A stretch of 6,416 nt of DNA. Origin: Actinomycetota bacterium. GTDB taxonomy: Bacteria > Actinomycetota > Thermoleophilia > Miltoncostaeales > Miltoncostaeaceae. Position numbers and translations under genes: made by a program. This document shows, piece by piece, positions 6,033 through 6,416 of this stretch (within the stretch, counting starts at the first letter, position 1; the number at the start of each line of letters is the position of its first letter). Location of the stretch: contig CANGAY010000045.1 of NCBI GenBank assembly GCA_947451735.1, forward strand, positions 1 through 6,416. Direction: 5' to 3'. The notes beneath the pieces were generated by a model. That model was not told the DNA's origin. It saw only the letters and a program-made list of their open reading frames with translations, and ran no database searches.

Positions 6033-6038
6033 TAGATG

Positions 6039-6416
6039 ATGAGCAAGAAGACCGGTTGGGAGGCGCTCGACTCGTGGGTTGCCGCTGACGGCACCCAGGT
6101 TGAGGTCGAGGTGGTCGGCGAGACCAAGGGCAGGAAGACCGGTTGGGAGGCCCTCGAGAAGTGGGTGGGCCCCGACGGCAGCAGCGGCGAGACCGTGGTG
6201 GCCGGCGAGACGAAGGGCAAGAAGACCGGCTGGGAGGCCCTCGACAAGTGGGTCGGTTCCGATGGCAGCTCGGGCGAGACCGTCGCCGCCGGTGAGACCA
6301 AGGGCAAGAAGACCGGTTGGGAGGCCCTCGACAAGTGGGTCGGGTCCGACGGCAGCTCCGGCGAGGCGGCCGCGGCCGGTGGCAGCAAGGGCAAGAAGAC
6401 CGGTTGGGAGGCCCTC
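6039..6416 (+). CDS. Tandem 29-residue repeat protein of unknown function (3' end outside window)
   Basis: I do not recognise this protein. From ATG 6039 it reads MSKKTGWEAL and then continues open to the window edge (126 codons, no stop). Apart from the first two residues, all of it is 29-residue repeats: four complete units and the start of a fifth. A unit runs KKTGWEALDKW, then VGSDGSSGE, then a variable linker ending GETKG. Invariant positions in the complete units include KTGWEAL at 2-8, W11, V12, D15, G16, E20, G25 and K28-G29. The two tryptophans six residues apart recur in every complete unit. There is no signal peptide, membrane segment or cysteine, and charge is roughly balanced (four Lys, five acidic in unit 3). 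A short helix around WEALDKWV joined by Gly/Ser-rich linkers is a plausible reading. It has its own promoter-like sequence after rsgA. Total length and repeat number are unknown because the gene is cut. Confidence 0.82.
   Translation, partial: MSKKTGWEALDSWVAADGTQVEVEVVGETKGRKTGWEALEKWVGPDGSSGETVVAGETKGKKTGWEALDKWVGSDGSSGETVAAGETKGKKTGWEALDKWVGSDGSSGEAAAAGGSKGKKTGWEAL
6045..6416 (+). repeat. 87-bp in-frame tandem repeat, at least 4.3 copies
   Basis: Units begin at 6045, 6132, 6219, 6306 and 6393, an exact 87-base period with no insertion or deletion. The ACCGG(T/C)TGGGAGGC block marks each unit (ACC at 6051, 6138, 6225, 6312 and 6399). Unit 1 is the most diverged, and units 3 and 4 are the most alike. 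The array continues past the window end. Confidence 0.95.

Noticed and set aside
5603..6394. Minus-strand open frame of 263 codons across the rsgA end and the repeat array
   Set aside because: Its proline/serine repeats are only the reverse reading of the 87-bp array, and it also runs through the GTPase motifs of rsgA. The plus-strand frame has a ribosome site, promoter-like boxes and synonymous-change evidence.
6045..6416. CRISPR array or non-coding satellite
   Set aside because: The whole 87-bp unit is repeated with no unique spacers, stays in frame throughout and varies mainly at third codon positions in its core, so it is coding.

Overview
The window is a GC-rich, gene-dense piece of bacterial chromosome whose codons end mostly in G or C. 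GTG starts are frequent, and neighbouring genes often overlap by four bases. The gene set fits a high-GC actinobacterial lineage: an OmpR-type two-component system, a TrpB2-type tryptophan synthase, a free-standing Nfu N-terminal domain, pyrE and rsgA. Something near Thermoleophilia is a guess from style, not a demonstrated placement. There is no sign of phage, insertion sequence, CRISPR, tRNA or rRNA. No gene-free stretch exceeds 300 bases; the longest are about 90 and 77 bp.

Layout. (1) 12-2412, plus strand: a three-gene unit of response regulator, histidine kinase and small exported protein, joined by GTGA and ATGA overlaps. (2) 2477-3841, plus strand: a stand-alone TrpB2 gene with its own Shine-Dalgarno and a possible -10 element. 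(3) 3842-3919: a convergent gap holding a small hairpin and then a long imperfect hairpin, probably a shared terminator. (4) 3919-4418, minus strand: an Nfu N-terminal-domain protein followed by a two-helix membrane protein, overlapping as GTGA. (5) 4419-4511: a short divergent promoter region. (6) 4512-5968, plus strand: pyrE, then rsgA. The rsgA reading frame has no ATG, GTG or TTG where its OB domain begins, and a CTG overlapping the pyrE stop (CTGA) is the most likely start. (7) 6039 to the end, plus strand: an unrecognised protein made almost wholly of 29-residue (87-bp) tandem repeats, running off the window.

How the genes work together: the two-component genes should form one sensing circuit, perhaps with the exported protein acting outside the membrane. 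TrpB2, PyrE and RsgA are housekeeping functions (tryptophan from indole, UMP synthesis, 30S ribosome maturation). The most unusual item is the repeat protein at the right edge, whose repeat core looks constrained at the amino-acid level.
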